64,000 bases of DNA from Tistrella mobilis (GCF_041468085.1 NZ_CP121017.1:1529501-1593500); one strand, 5' to 3'. Positions 9,344 through 17,754 are shown, counted from the stretch's first letter. Notes: a model not told the origin generated them from the letters alone. Numbers and translations are program-made.

Positions 9344-10045
9344 GTGCAGCCAACCCGGATTGCCGCCGCCTGGAAGGGGCTTGCCGCGTGCCAGAGCTGC
9401 GGCATCCGCCGCCTTGCGCTTTTCGCCGATCTGGAGGCGGAGGATTTCGCCCATATCCACCTGCCGATCGAAGAACGCAGCATCCCGGCGGGCGCCGGGC
9501 TCTACGGGCTGGATGATCCGGCAGGGGCGGTGTTCACCATCCGCAGCGGGCTGGTGAAACTGGTCCATATCCAGCCCGATGGCGGCCAGCGCATCGTGCG
9601 GCTGGTGCGGGCGGGCGGTGTCGCCGGGATCGAGGCGCTGGTCCGGCCGACCTATCCCCATGCCGCGATGGCCTTGCAGCCGGTGGAATTCTGCCGGATC
9701 CCGACATCGGTGGTGACCCGCCTGCAGACCGAGACGCCGCGGCTGCATCAGCGGCTGATGGAGAAATGGTACGAGGCGTTGAGCGTGGCCGACGACTTTC
9801 TGACCGAGCTTGCCACCGGCCATGCCCGCCAGCGCCTTGCCCGGCTGCTGCTGTGGCTGAGCGAGGACGCCCCCGATCAGCCGGTGCGGCTGTTCAGCCG
9901 CGAGGATCTGGGGGCGATCCTGGGGGTGACGCTGGAGACCACCAGCCGGACGATTTCCGAGTTCCGCCGCAGCGGCGCGCTGACCACGCTGTCGCACAAT
10001 CTGGTGCGCTGCGACCGGGCGGCGCTCGCAGAAATCGCCGGCTGA
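9344..10045 (+). CDS. Crp/Fnr-family transcriptional regulator
   Basis: Cyclic-nucleotide-binding fold plus a C-terminal winged helix. The N-terminus has a CQSCGIRRL motif, as in many alphaproteobacterial Fnr-like regulators, but only that Cys pair is evident, so an FNR-type iron-sulfur cluster is not assured. The DNA-binding helix region is REDLGAILGVTLETTSRTISEF. GTG at 9344 is preceded by AGAGG at about 8 bases; the longer frame from 9275 would overlap tlyA. It is convergent with the PhaC-like gene, which ends 9 bases away. The effector (redox, nucleotide) cannot be told from sequence. Confidence 0.85.
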   Translation: MQPTRIAAAWKGLAACQSCGIRRLALFADLEAEDFAHIHLPIEERSIPAGAGLYGLDDPAGAVFTIRSGLVKLVHIQPDGGQRIVRLVRAGGVAGIEALVRPTYPHAAMALQPVEFCRIPTSVVTRLQTETPRLHQRLMEKWYEALSVADDFLTELATGHARQRLARLLLWLSEDAPDQPVRLFSREDLGAILGVTLETTSRTISEFRRSGALTTLSHNLVRCDRAALAEIAG

Positions 10046-10054
10046 TCCTGGCCC

Positions 10055-11176
10055 TCAACCCTGGCTGGCGATCCAGCGGGCAATCCCCGGCCAGTCGTCC
10101 CTCAGCGTGCGCGCCCCCATGAACAGGCCGATATGCCCGCCAGGCACGGTCTGCTGCACGATGTCGGCTGCGGGCGTGCCGATGTATTTCGCCGCGTCCA
10201 GCACCTGTTCCGGCGTGGTGATGTCGTCGCCGGCGCCGGCCAGAAGATAGGTCGGGCAGGTGATCGTCTTCAGGTCCAGCCGGCGGCCGAGTGCGGTGAA
10301 ATCGCCCTTTGCCAGCCGGTTCTCCTTGAACAGCAGACGGATCGCCTGAAGATACCAGCGCCCGGGCAGATCGAGCGGATTCTCGTACCAGCTTTCGAAT
10401 ACCTCTTCCTTGGCCAGATAGGCCGGGTCGTCGATATGCTCGTAGAGATCGATATGAGACTGGATGTAATGCTGCTCGGGATGCATGTTCTTCCAGCCCT
10501 GCAGCATGAACTTGCCGCGCATCAGACCGCCGCCCAGCTTCACCAGATCCTCGTAAAAGGCCATCGGCGAGGCATGGGCCATGCGCTTGATCGGCCCGTC
10601 GCCGGCATCGGTATCGATCGGCGCGCCGGCCAGTACCAGTGAATTCACCTTGTCGGGGAAGCGGGCGGCGATCATGGCCGAGGTCCAGCCGCCCTGACAG
10701 AGACCGACCAGATTGACCCGCCCGCCCAGATCGTCGATCGCAACCACCAGCTGGGCCAGATAGTCGTCGATCTCCAGGTCTTTCATGTCGGCCGTGGCGC
10801 TTTTCCAATCGGTCAGCGCGACATGGCCGATGCCGTTGGCGAGCAGGGTTTCGACCAGGCTCTGGCCCTGGTGGTAATCCGCGATCATTGCGGTATGGCC
10901 GGCATAGGGGGCATTTACCAGCGTCGGAATGCCCCGGCTCTCCTGGCCGTAATCGCGCAACGCCATGGTCCTGAGATCCAGGCGCAGCCGGTTGGGTGTG
11001 GCGAGCTTCGGCCGGAGATCATCATGGATGCGGATCTCTTCCTCGACGAATTTCGCGTTGCGGGCATACAGCTCCAGCCCCTGCTGCAGCATGTCGCTGG
11101 CCATGGCCAGCGGCCAGAAGGCGGGAACGGCGCTGGGGGTGGCTGCGCCGGGGGATGCGACGGATTTCGACGACAT
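10055..11176 (-). CDS. PhaC-like alpha/beta hydrolase (poly-hydroxyalkanoate synthase-related)
   Basis: Alpha/beta-hydrolase related to class III PHA synthases. The nucleophile elbow reads GLCQGGW, with Cys in place of Ser as in PHA synthases; the other triad candidates are the Asp in GAGDDITTPEQ and the His in PGGHIGLFMG. 373 residues, close to class III PhaC. No phaE, phaA, phaB or phasin gene is adjacent, and the tail GLFMGARTLRDDWPGIARWI also occurs in related proteins of unknown role, so polymer synthesis is not certain. ATG at 11176 has AAGGAAG about 6 bases upstream; the earlier GTG (11194) lies over that site and is rejected. Monocistronic. Confidence 0.75.
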   Translation of the reverse strand: MSSKSVASPGAATPSAVPAFWPLAMASDMLQQGLELYARNAKFVEEEIRIHDDLRPKLATPNRLRLDLRTMALRDYGQESRGIPTLVNAPYAGHTAMIADYHQGQSLVETLLANGIGHVALTDWKSATADMKDLEIDDYLAQLVVAIDDLGGRVNLVGLCQGGWTSAMIAARFPDKVNSLVLAGAPIDTDAGDGPIKRMAHASPMAFYEDLVKLGGGLMRGKFMLQGWKNMHPEQHYIQSHIDLYEHIDDPAYLAKEEVFESWYENPLDLPGRWYLQAIRLLFKENRLAKGDFTALGRRLDLKTITCPTYLLAGAGDDITTPEQVLDAAKYIGTPAADIVQQTVPGGHIGLFMGARTLRDDWPGIARWIASQG

Positions 11177-11316
11177 GAGCGACTTCCTTTGCACGGCGTC
11201 GCCGGGTCTCCGGCTGCGCGTCCGGGCGGGGTCAGCCGTCCGGGGCGGAGGCTCGACGATCTCATCGACGGGCCGAGTCTATGCCGCAACGCAGCATGGC
11301 AAAAATGAATTCCCTG

Positions 11317-11748
11317 TCAGGATGCCGCAGCCGGGGCAGGGCAGCCATGCATCTCCGCCCAGTGGAGCAGGGTCGGCAGCTGAACATGGCGCAGCGCGTC
11401 ATGCAGGCGCATCAGCACGGCTTCGGCATCGGGATCGCCGCGGACAGCCGGCAGCAGCCGGCCTTCATAGCATCCGATCGCCGCCACGGCGCCGTCGGCC
11501 GCCATCCGGCAGGCAGCGGACAGATCCTCCGGCAGGGCCGGCGGGGCGGCGACCGGGCGCTCGGGCGCAGAGAAGCCGCGGGCCGCAAGCAGGCGGATCA
11601 GGGTCGCCGCGTGCAGGTAATCCGACATCAGCAGGTTGCGGAAGGGCATGACCGGCCCGAAGCGCGCGATCACCGCTTCGGCGATCGCCGCTGCCCGCCA
11701 GGCTTCGTCCAGCGCCGCCCGGATTGCGGCATCGGTTGTGACGGGCAT
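11317..11748 (-). CDS. Ferritin-like domain protein (DUF2202-like), tentative
   Basis: A 143-residue, Ala-rich helical protein that I cannot name with certainty. The pattern ALDEAWRAAAIAEAVIARFG ... FRNLLMSDYLHAATLIRLL (about residues 11-65) resembles the helix pair of ferritin-like DUF2202 proteins, with candidate metal-binding Glu and His. A second helical half follows (DAEAVLMRLHDALRHVQL). ATG at 11748 has GGGAGG 7 bases upstream; the 59 upstream in-frame codons are probably noncoding. It is divergent from the rhodanese gene 148 bases away. Confidence 0.55.
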   Translation of the reverse strand: MPVTTDAAIRAALDEAWRAAAIAEAVIARFGPVMPFRNLLMSDYLHAATLIRLLAARGFSAPERPVAAPPALPEDLSAACRMAADGAVAAIGCYEGRLLPAVRGDPDAEAVLMRLHDALRHVQLPTLLHWAEMHGCPAPAAAS

Positions 11749-11896
11749 GACGGACCTCCCTTGGGCTGCACGGGGTCGGGGCACAGCCGATCCTGGCGGC
11801 GAAGGCTGGGGCGCGCTTTGAGATTCCGCAAGGACAGGACGGGCGATCTGAAGATGATCAGGGGCAGCCATCCGCAGCAAGGAAAGGTCCGGCCCC

Positions 11897-12271
11897 ATGC
11901 CGACCCGCGAGATTCTGGGCATCACCGAATTCGACGCCTATACCCCCGAAGAGACCCGTGCCGCCCTGGCGGCGGGGGAAATCGTGCTGATCGATGTCCG
12001 CACCCCGCAGGAATATGCGGTGGAACATATCGAGGGCGCCCTGCTGATGCCGATGGCCTTCTTCGATCCGCGCTTCCTGCCACCCCAGGACAGCCGTCGC
12101 ATCGTGCTGCATTGCGGATCGGGCATGCGCTCCACCCGCATGGCCGAACGCTGCGCCGCTGCCGGCTTCGACCGCATCGCCCATATGGCCGGCGGCATGA
12201 GCGCCTGGAAGGAGCAGGGCCTGCCCTATATCGCCACCGACCCTGCGACGGGCGGGCCGGTCAGGAAGTGA
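11897..12271 (+). CDS. Rhodanese-like sulfurtransferase domain protein
   Basis: Single-domain rhodanese, 124 residues, no signal peptide. The active-site loop is HCGSGMRS with the sulfur-accepting Cys (about residue 74); LIDVRTPQEYAVEHIEGA and MAGGMSAWKEQGLP are the usual flanking motifs. Single-domain members carry persulfide sulfur to varied acceptors; the partner is unknown. AAGGAAAGG lies just upstream of the ATG. Convergent with the vapBC pair. Confidence 0.9.
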   Translation: MPTREILGITEFDAYTPEETRAALAAGEIVLIDVRTPQEYAVEHIEGALLMPMAFFDPRFLPPQDSRRIVLHCGSGMRSTRMAERCAAAGFDRIAHMAGGMSAWKEQGLPYIATDPATGGPVRK

Positions 12272-12691
12272 AGGATGTCTGCCATGGATTGAGCAGTTCC
12301 ACCCCAGTGTCAGCGACATCCTTGACGTTTCGTGTGACCAGGGTGAGACCATGGACGAGGGCCGTGGCGGCTATGAGTGTATCGATGATGGGCCGGCTGC
12401 GCTGTACGGCCAAATCGCCCCATTGCCGCGCGACGGCCTGGTCCACCACCAGCAGACGGGACGCATAGTGTTCTTCGAGGTTGGTCACCGGCTCGCGAGT
12501 TCCTGTGCGTATACGACATCCCGGCGAGCCACGGACGATATGCCTTTCCGAAGCTCGCCGATTGTCAGCACGCTCAAATACAGCTGCTCAGCTCTGGTCG
12601 ACGTCAGAAACGACCACACTGACGCATCCATGTGGCGCCGGCGTGTTTCTGAGATGACATTGGTGTCGAAAAGATATCCTGCTTCCCTCAT
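12261..12691 (-). pseudogene. vapC: VapC-type PIN-domain toxin, disrupted by a frameshift
   Basis: The 5' half (12691 to about 12485) encodes YLFDTNVISETRRR and LSVLTIGELRKGI, the first catalytic part of a PIN-domain ribonuclease; it then meets a stop. The next frame (from 12488) continues the same fold: LLVVDQAVARQWGDL, PIIDTLIAATALVHGLTLVTRN and GVELLNPW. The two halves together equal a normal VapC of about 140 residues, so one base appears lost (or two gained) near 12485-12495, around the codons for ELASR. The acidic residues of the active site are split between the frames. Either a decayed toxin, a sequencing error, or a frameshifted product. It follows vapB with a TGATG overlap. Confidence 0.8.
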
Positions 12692-12936
12692 CACAGGGCG
12701 ATATCCCGGCCCGTATCTTTGTCGCGCGGGATATCGAAATCGTCGATCTTCGGACCGCCTAGAAGATATTCACGAAAATCGGGCTTACGATTAACGAGCG
12801 CACGATAATCTTCAAGGGAAAGCACCACGACCCCGGCATCCCCGTCATCCGCGATGGTCTGGGGACCTTCGCGGCGAGCGCGATCAATCACATCTTCAAG
12901 TTGTGCCTGGGCCTGAGCAACTTTCCAGGTTGTCAT
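12691..12936 (-). CDS. vapB: Phd/YefM-type antitoxin of the VapBC pair
   Basis: 81-residue antitoxin with the Phd/YefM-like N-terminal DNA-binding core WKVAQAQAQLEDVIDRARREGPQTI and VVVLSLEDYRAL, then a C-terminal tail (about residues 55-81) that would wrap the toxin. ATG at 12936 has GGGAGGA about 7 bases upstream. Its stop overlaps the vapC start (TGATG). It still looks intact although the toxin frame is broken. Likely autoregulated through the inverted repeat just upstream. Confidence 0.88.
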   Translation of the reverse strand: MTTWKVAQAQAQLEDVIDRARREGPQTIADDGDAGVVVLSLEDYRALVNRKPDFREYLLGGPKIDDFDIPRDKDTGRDIAL

Positions 12937-12944
12937 TGGCTTGT

Positions 12945-12991
12945 CCTCCCGCCGCTGGCTGACCAAGTATATGATCTCCGGCGGCGGGAGG
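12945..12991 (-). promoter_or_regulatory. Inverted repeat and putative -10 upstream of vapB
   Basis: CCTCCCGCCGC (12945-12955) and GCGGCGGGAGG (12981-12991) are a perfect 11-bp inverted repeat flanking TATACT (minus strand, 12971-12966), a good -10 element. The left arm includes the vapB ribosome-binding site. A -35 (TTGTGC) lies 19 bases from the -10. The layout suits autorepression by the antitoxin-toxin complex. Confidence 0.5.
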
Positions 12992-13011
12992 CACAAGTGA
13001 TGTGATCGACC

Positions 13012-14571
13012 TCAGTTCACCCGCCGGTCCCGCCCTTCCCAATAGGGCTTGCGCAGATCCCGCTTCAGGATCTTGCCGGCGCCGGACATGGGCAGCGGTT
13101 CGTCGCGGATTTCGACGCTGCGCGGGCATTTGTAGCCGGCGATGTGCTGCTTGCAGAAGGCGATGATCTCTTCGGCCGTGGGGCGGGCATCGGATTTCGG
13201 CACCACCACGGCATGGACGATTTCGCCCCAATGCTCGTCGGGGATGCCGATCACCGCGCATTGGGCGACGTCCGGATGGCGGGCGACGACGTTTTCGACC
13301 TCCAGCGAATAGACGTTCTCGCCGCCGGAGATGATCATGTCCTTCACCCGGTCGACGATATAGATGAAGCCGTCCTCGTCCATGCGCGCGCCGTCGCCGG
13401 TGTGCATCCAGCCGTCGACGATCGCCTTCGCGGTCTCTTCCGGGCGTTCCCAATAGCCCATCATGACATTGCGGCCGCGCACGACCACCTCGCCCACCTC
13501 GCCCACCGGCACCGGCCGGTCATCGGCATCGACGATGCGCACCTCGCAGCCGATCACTGCCCGGCCGGCCGAGCGGTGGCGGCCTTTGGCCCGGCTTTCG
13601 CCCACATGTTCTTCCGGGTGAAGCAGGGTGGCGACGGGGGAAAGCTCGGTCATGCCATAGGCCTGCATGAACTCCACCCCCGGCAGCCTTGTCGAGGCAC
13701 GATCGAGCACGGCCTCGGTGATCGGCGCGGCGCCGTAGATGATCCGCTTCAGCGAGGAGAGGTCGTAATTGCCGATCGCCGGATGGTCGACCAGCATCTG
13801 GATCATGGTCGGCACCAGCAGGGCCGAGGTCACCTTGTGCTCCTGGATCGCCTTCATCACGCCTTCGGGCGTGAAAGAGGGGATGATCACATGCGGCTCG
13901 CCCTTCATCAGCAGGGAGAAGGTCGCTGCGCCGTCGGCCAGGTGAAACATCGGTGCGCTGTGCAGATAGATCGTGCCGTCGGGGAACATGCCTTCGGCAA
14001 GCGCGTGCAGGCTGTTGGTGATGATGTTCTCGTGCGACAGCATCACGCCCTTCGACCGGCCGGTGGTCCCGCCGGTGTAGAAGATCCCGAACAGATCGTC
14101 TCCGCCGCGTTCGGCATCGGGGACCGGATCATGGCTCCGGATCAGATCTTCGATATGGGGCATGTCTTCGGGGGCCGGCCCGTCGCCGGCATAGATGAGC
14201 GCGAATTGCGAGCCCGAGGCCGCCGCAATCGCCCGGCCCATTTCGGCGAAGGCATCGTCGACGATCAGCAGGCTGGCGCCGCAATCCTCGATCGCATCGG
14301 CATTTTCGGCGCGGCTCCAGCGGATGTTCAGAGGCACGATCACGCCGCCCGCCCAGGGGGTGGCGAGGTAGAATTCGATGTAGCGGTCGGAATTCAGCGT
14401 CAGCAGCGCGACGCGGTCGCCATCCTCCAGCCCCAATGCCCGGAAGGCGCCGGCGATGCGGGCGACGCGGTCGGCGGTTTCTCCCCAGTTGCGGGTGCGG
14501 CCCGCGCAGATCGTCGAGGTCCGATCGCGGGCGATCGCGATCGTCCGTCGGAGCCCTGATGTGATGCCCAT
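13012..14571 (-). CDS. AMP-forming acyl-CoA synthetase
   Basis: ANL-superfamily ligase activating a carboxylic (probably fatty) acid to acyl-AMP and then acyl-CoA. Motifs: YTGGTTGRSKGVMLSHEN (AMP/P-loop), YGMTELSPVATLL, GEVVVRGRNVMMGYWERPEE, the hinge region VDRVKDMIISGGENVYSLEVE, and the C-terminal lysine region GAGKILKRDLR. 519 residues, full length. ATG at 14571 is directly preceded by GGGAGG. The gene lies downstream of tetR in the same direction and next to a beta-oxidation-like operon, so it probably supplies the substrate for that operon. The acid is not identifiable. Confidence 0.92.
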   Translation of the reverse strand: MGITSGLRRTIAIARDRTSTICAGRTRNWGETADRVARIAGAFRALGLEDGDRVALLTLNSDRYIEFYLATPWAGGVIVPLNIRWSRAENADAIEDCGASLLIVDDAFAEMGRAIAAASGSQFALIYAGDGPAPEDMPHIEDLIRSHDPVPDAERGGDDLFGIFYTGGTTGRSKGVMLSHENIITNSLHALAEGMFPDGTIYLHSAPMFHLADGAATFSLLMKGEPHVIIPSFTPEGVMKAIQEHKVTSALLVPTMIQMLVDHPAIGNYDLSSLKRIIYGAAPITEAVLDRASTRLPGVEFMQAYGMTELSPVATLLHPEEHVGESRAKGRHRSAGRAVIGCEVRIVDADDRPVPVGEVGEVVVRGRNVMMGYWERPEETAKAIVDGWMHTGDGARMDEDGFIYIVDRVKDMIISGGENVYSLEVENVVARHPDVAQCAVIGIPDEHWGEIVHAVVVPKSDARPTAEEIIAFCKQHIAGYKCPRSVEIRDEPLPMSGAGKILKRDLRKPYWEGRDRRVN

Positions 14572-14691
14572 ATATCCTCCCAGTGAGTTTGAGCGTTGCC
14601 TCCGGTATGCCGTCCGCACTTCTTTTCCGGGCGGATCGGGCAGGAACGCCGGCACGGGGGGAGGGCAGGGCGGCGGGCCGCCGCCGGGGCC

Positions 14692-15312
14692 CTAACGTGC
14701 CAGCGCGTGCCGCGCCATGTCTGCCATGACGTCGGCGATTTCTTCGGCCGTGCGCGGCCCGTCTTCGCGGAACCACTGGCCGACCCAGTTGACCGCACCT
14801 GCCAGCAGAAAGGCGGCGATGCGGGTGTCGACCTCGCGGATCGACCCGTCGGCGACGCCCTGGGCGATATAGCCGCGCAGCCTGGTGTCGATCGACCGCT
14901 TCCAGTCACGCACCTTCCGCCGGCTTTCGGGCGCCAGATCGCGATCATCCACGCTGACCAGGCACATGCCGAAATCGGCGGTCATGTTGAGCGTATAGGC
15001 CCTGAGGAAGGCCACCGCCCGGTCCAGCCCGCGCTTGCCTGCATCGTCGACATCGGCAAGCTCGGATTCGATCAGCTCTCCGCCCAGCTGATAGCAGGCG
15101 TAGAGGATGTCTTCCTTGTTGCGGAAATAGTGGTAGAGCGCGGGCTTGGTGATGTGCAGCCGCTCGGCCACGTCCGCCATCTTGGTCCGGTGGAAGCCGT
15201 TCTCGACGAACAGCCGCGCTGCCGTACGCAGCACCGCATCACGCTTGGCGTCGCGGTCGCGCTGGCGTTCGGCGGCGGGCTTCCAGGGGGAGGCGGGAAT
15301 CTCGATCTGCAC
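14692..15312 (-). CDS. TetR-family regulator of the acyl-CoA locus
   Basis: 206 residues; N-terminal TetR helix-turn-helix (RDAVLRTAARLFVENGF, then MADVAERLHITKPALYHYF) and a C-terminal ligand domain of the fatty-acid regulator type. It sits between the acyl-CoA ligase (same strand) and the divergent thiolase operon, so it most likely represses both and responds to an acyl-CoA. GTG at 15312 is the start that keeps a 23-residue basic extension; the Shine-Dalgarno (AGAGAGA) is distant, so the exact start is uncertain. A perfect palindrome in the divergent promoter region is its probable operator. Confidence 0.9.
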   Translation of the reverse strand: MQIEIPASPWKPAAERQRDRDAKRDAVLRTAARLFVENGFHRTKMADVAERLHITKPALYHYFRNKEDILYACYQLGGELIESELADVDDAGKRGLDRAVAFLRAYTLNMTADFGMCLVSVDDRDLAPESRRKVRDWKRSIDTRLRGYIAQGVADGSIREVDTRIAAFLLAGAVNWVGQWFREDGPRTAEEIADVMADMARHALAR

Positions 15313-15450
15313 GGGGGGTCTGATCTCTCTGCTGCACGGGCCTCGGATCGCCGCCCCCCGGAACCGCCGGAGCGGGCCGGTGGGCAGATCCGCGTGATGA
15401 TCGCACGACCGGCCCGGGATCGGAACGGCCGCGCATCACAATCCGGACGA

Positions 15451-15492
15451 TTGACGGCCCGACTTCGTATTCGCTATCTTACCCATGGGTAA
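15451..15492 (+). promoter_or_regulatory. Promoter of the thiolase operon with overlapping palindromic operator
   Basis: TTGACG (15451-15456), 18-base spacer, TATCTT (15475-15480). The perfect 14-bp palindrome TTACCCATGGGTAA (15479-15492) overlaps the end of the -10 and the expected start of transcription, the classical place for a TetR-type repressor to block RNA polymerase. The tetR gene lies immediately to the left. Confidence 0.7.
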
Positions 15493-15543
15493 AAGAAAAT
15501 GTCCATGCCCGTCGCGGCGACCGGCCGCCGGGCCCGTCCATAA

Positions 15544-15577
15544 GCCCAGTCATCCCAAGGGCCCAGTCATCCCAAGG
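15544..15577. repeat. Perfect tandem duplication of 17 bp in the thiolase leader
   Basis: gcccagtcatcccaagg occurs twice head to tail (15544-15560, 15561-15577) in the untranslated leader, 53 bases before the thiolase ATG. Probably a slippage duplication; no function assigned. Confidence 0.8.
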
Positions 15578-15629
15578 ACGGCGAGCCTTGAGGGCAGTCG
15601 TCCCCCCCAACAGGCGAGGAAAGCTCATT

Positions 15630-16811
15630 ATGGTCGAGAGCGTGAGGATCGCGGGCGTCGGCATGATCCCGTTCGTGAAGCCGGGCACCAGCGCGCCCTA
15701 TAGCGATATGGGGGCCGAGGCTGCCCGTCAGGCCCTGGCCGATGCCGGCATCGGCTACGACCAGATCCAGCAGGCCTATGTCGGTTATGTCTATGGCGAC
15801 AGCACCTGCGGTCAGGCGGCGCTCTACGAAGTCGGCATGTCCGGCATCCCGGTGGTGAACGTCAACAACAACTGCTCGACCGGCTCGTCGGCGCTGTTCC
15901 TGGCGCGGCAGGCGGTGGCCTCGGGTGCGGCGGACTGCGTGCTGGCGCTGGGCTTCGAGCAGATGGTCCCGGGCGCGCTCGCCGATGTCTATCAGGACCG
16001 GCCGAGCCCGATGGCGAAGTTCATCGAGGTCGCCAAGGAATTCGATCCCGCCGCCGAGGCGCCGATGGCCATCCGCCTGTTCGGCGGCGCCGGCAAGGAA
16101 TACCAGCAGAAATACGGGGCGAGCGACGCCGCTTTCGCGATGATCTCGGTGAAGGCACGCCGCCATGCCGAGCATAACGAGCGGGCGATCTTCCGCACGC
16201 CGACCTCGGTGGAAGAGGTGCTGGCCTCCAAGCACATGTACGGGCCGCTCACCCGCCTGCAGTGCTGCCCGCCGACCTGCGGCGCCGCGGCGGCGGTGGT
16301 GGTGTCGGAAGCCTTCGCCCGCAAGCACGGCCTGACCGACGCCATCCGCCTGCGCGCCCAGGTGATGACCACCGACTTCCCGTCCAGCTTCGGCGAGAAG
16401 AGCATGATGAAGGCGGTGGGCTACGACATGGCCCGCGCCGCGGCCGATGCGGTCTATGAGCAGACCGGCGTCGACCCGATGGATGTGAGCGTGGTGGAGA
16501 TGCATGACTGCTTCACCGCCAACGAGCTGATCTCGTACGAAGCGCTCCGGCTGACGCCCGAGGGCACGGCCGAGAAGTTCATCATGGACGGCGACAACAC
16601 CTATGGCGGCCGCGTCGTCACCAACCCCTCGGGCGGGCTGATCTCCAAGGGCCATCCGCTGGGTGCGACCGGCCTTGCCCAGTGCGCCGAACTGGTCTGG
16701 CAGCTGCGCGGCCAGGCCGGTCCGCGCCAGGTGGAGGGTGCGAAGATCGCGCTTCAGCACAATCTGGGTCTGGGCGGTGCCTGCGTCATCTCGCTCTACG
16801 ACCGCGCCTGA
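15630..16811 (+). CDS. Thiolase-family protein (SCP-x/lipid-transfer thiolase type)
   Basis: Thiolase fold, 393 residues, similar to the thiolase part of sterol carrier protein x and 'lipid-transfer' thiolases that cleave 3-ketoacyl-CoAs. Nucleophilic Cys in VNNNCSTGSSAL (about residue 84), HDCFTANELI in the place of the usual active-site His loop, and NPSGGLISKGHPLGATG near the C-terminus with the catalytic His. ATG at 15630 has GAGGA 10 bases upstream; the longer frame from 15588 lacks support. First gene of an operon with two MaoC hydratases, an SDR and an acyl-CoA dehydrogenase: a complete beta-oxidation-type cycle. Confidence 0.9.
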   Translation: MVESVRIAGVGMIPFVKPGTSAPYSDMGAEAARQALADAGIGYDQIQQAYVGYVYGDSTCGQAALYEVGMSGIPVVNVNNNCSTGSSALFLARQAVASGAADCVLALGFEQMVPGALADVYQDRPSPMAKFIEVAKEFDPAAEAPMAIRLFGGAGKEYQQKYGASDAAFAMISVKARRHAEHNERAIFRTPTSVEEVLASKHMYGPLTRLQCCPPTCGAAAAVVVSEAFARKHGLTDAIRLRAQVMTTDFPSSFGEKSMMKAVGYDMARAAADAVYEQTGVDPMDVSVVEMHDCFTANELISYEALRLTPEGTAEKFIMDGDNTYGGRVVTNPSGGLISKGHPLGATGLAQCAELVWQLRGQAGPRQVEGAKIALQHNLGLGGACVISLYDRA

Positions 16812-16841
16812 CCGGCATCGAGCAGGAGAGGATGATCATCC

Positions 16842-17309
16842 ATGCTCGATAGAGCGGCGATCGGGCGGGTTCTCCCGCCCGTCACCGCGACGGTCGAACG
16901 CGGCCGTCTGCGGTTTTTCCTGAATGCGATCGGCGAGACCAGCCCGATCCACCACGATACGGCCGCGGCGCAGGCCGCCGGCTATCGCGACTGCCCCATC
17001 CCGCCCACCTATCTGTTCTGCCTGCGCATGCTGGATGCGCCCGAGCCCTATGCCCTGCTCGACGAGTTGGGGGTGGATCTGGGAACCGTGCTGCATGGCG
17101 AGCAGAGCTTCACCTATCACGAGCCGGTGGTGGCGGGTGACGAGATCCGCTTCATCGGCCGGATCGCCGACATCTTCGACCGCAAGGGCGGCGCGCTCGA
17201 ATTCCTGGTCGAGGAGATCCGGGTCGAGCGGGTGTCGGACGGTGCCCATGTCGCCGATGTGCGGCAGGTGACCGTGATCCGCAATCCCGTGGCCGGAGGT
17301 GCGGCATGA
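16842..17309 (+). CDS. MaoC-like (FAS1-type) hydratase, N-terminal-type half
   Basis: 155-residue hot-dog-fold protein of the type often annotated as N-terminal MaoC or FAS1-like dehydratase domain. Visible motif NAIGETSPIHHDTAAAQAAG and the strand VVAGDEIRFIGRIADIFDR. Such halves usually pair with a second hot-dog protein to form one enoyl-CoA hydratase active site; the next gene, overlapping by ATGA, is that partner. Likely hydrates or dehydrates an acyl-CoA intermediate in the operon's pathway. Confidence 0.85.
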   Translation: MLDRAAIGRVLPPVTATVERGRLRFFLNAIGETSPIHHDTAAAQAAGYRDCPIPPTYLFCLRMLDAPEPYALLDELGVDLGTVLHGEQSFTYHEPVVAGDEIRFIGRIADIFDRKGGALEFLVEEIRVERVSDGAHVADVRQVTVIRNPVAGGAA

Positions 17310-17692
17310 GCGGCGAACCGATCCGGGTGGTGGCGGAGATGCCGCCGATCACCCGTACCCAGCTGGCGCTCTATGGCGGCGCCTCGGGCGACCACAACCC
17401 GATCCATATCGACATCGACTTCGCGAAGGCCGCCGGTTTCCCCGATGTCTTCGCCCACGGCATGCTGGTCATGGGGCTCGCCGCGCGGGCCGTGACCGGG
17501 GCGGTGCCGCTCTCGCGTCTTAAGTCCTATGGCGTGCGCTTCACCGCCATCACCCAGGTCCATGACCGGCTGACCGTGGAGGCCGTGGAGACCGGTGTCA
17601 CCGAGGCGGGCGACCGTCGGCTGGACGTCACCGTCCGCGACCAGAACGGCCAGGTGAAGGTGCAGGGCGAAGCGCTGATCGCCGCCGGCTGA
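17306..17692 (+). CDS. MaoC-family (R)-hydratase, catalytic half
   Basis: 128-residue single hot-dog domain with the hydratase-2 motif GDHNPIHIDIDFAKAAGF, in which Asp and His are the catalytic pair, followed by FAHGMLVMGLAAR. It overlaps the preceding gene by ATGA, consistent with equimolar production of a heterodimer. Within the operon it would perform the 2-enoyl-CoA hydration step. Confidence 0.88.
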   Translation: MSGEPIRVVAEMPPITRTQLALYGGASGDHNPIHIDIDFAKAAGFPDVFAHGMLVMGLAARAVTGAVPLSRLKSYGVRFTAITQVHDRLTVEAVETGVTEAGDRRLDVTVRDQNGQVKVQGEALIAAG

Positions 17693-17754
17693 TCCGGCCC
17701 GGGCCTGTCTGCCCTTTTCAAAAAACCTCAGAAAATATCGGGAGTGACGTCAAG

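Noticed and set aside
12261-12488. A separate 75-residue gene
   Set aside because: It is the second half of the PIN domain begun in the neighbouring frame, so it is part of the broken vapC.
15498-15542. 14-codon upstream ORF in the thiolase leader
   Set aside because: No ribosome site and no conserved feature; too weak to report as a gene.
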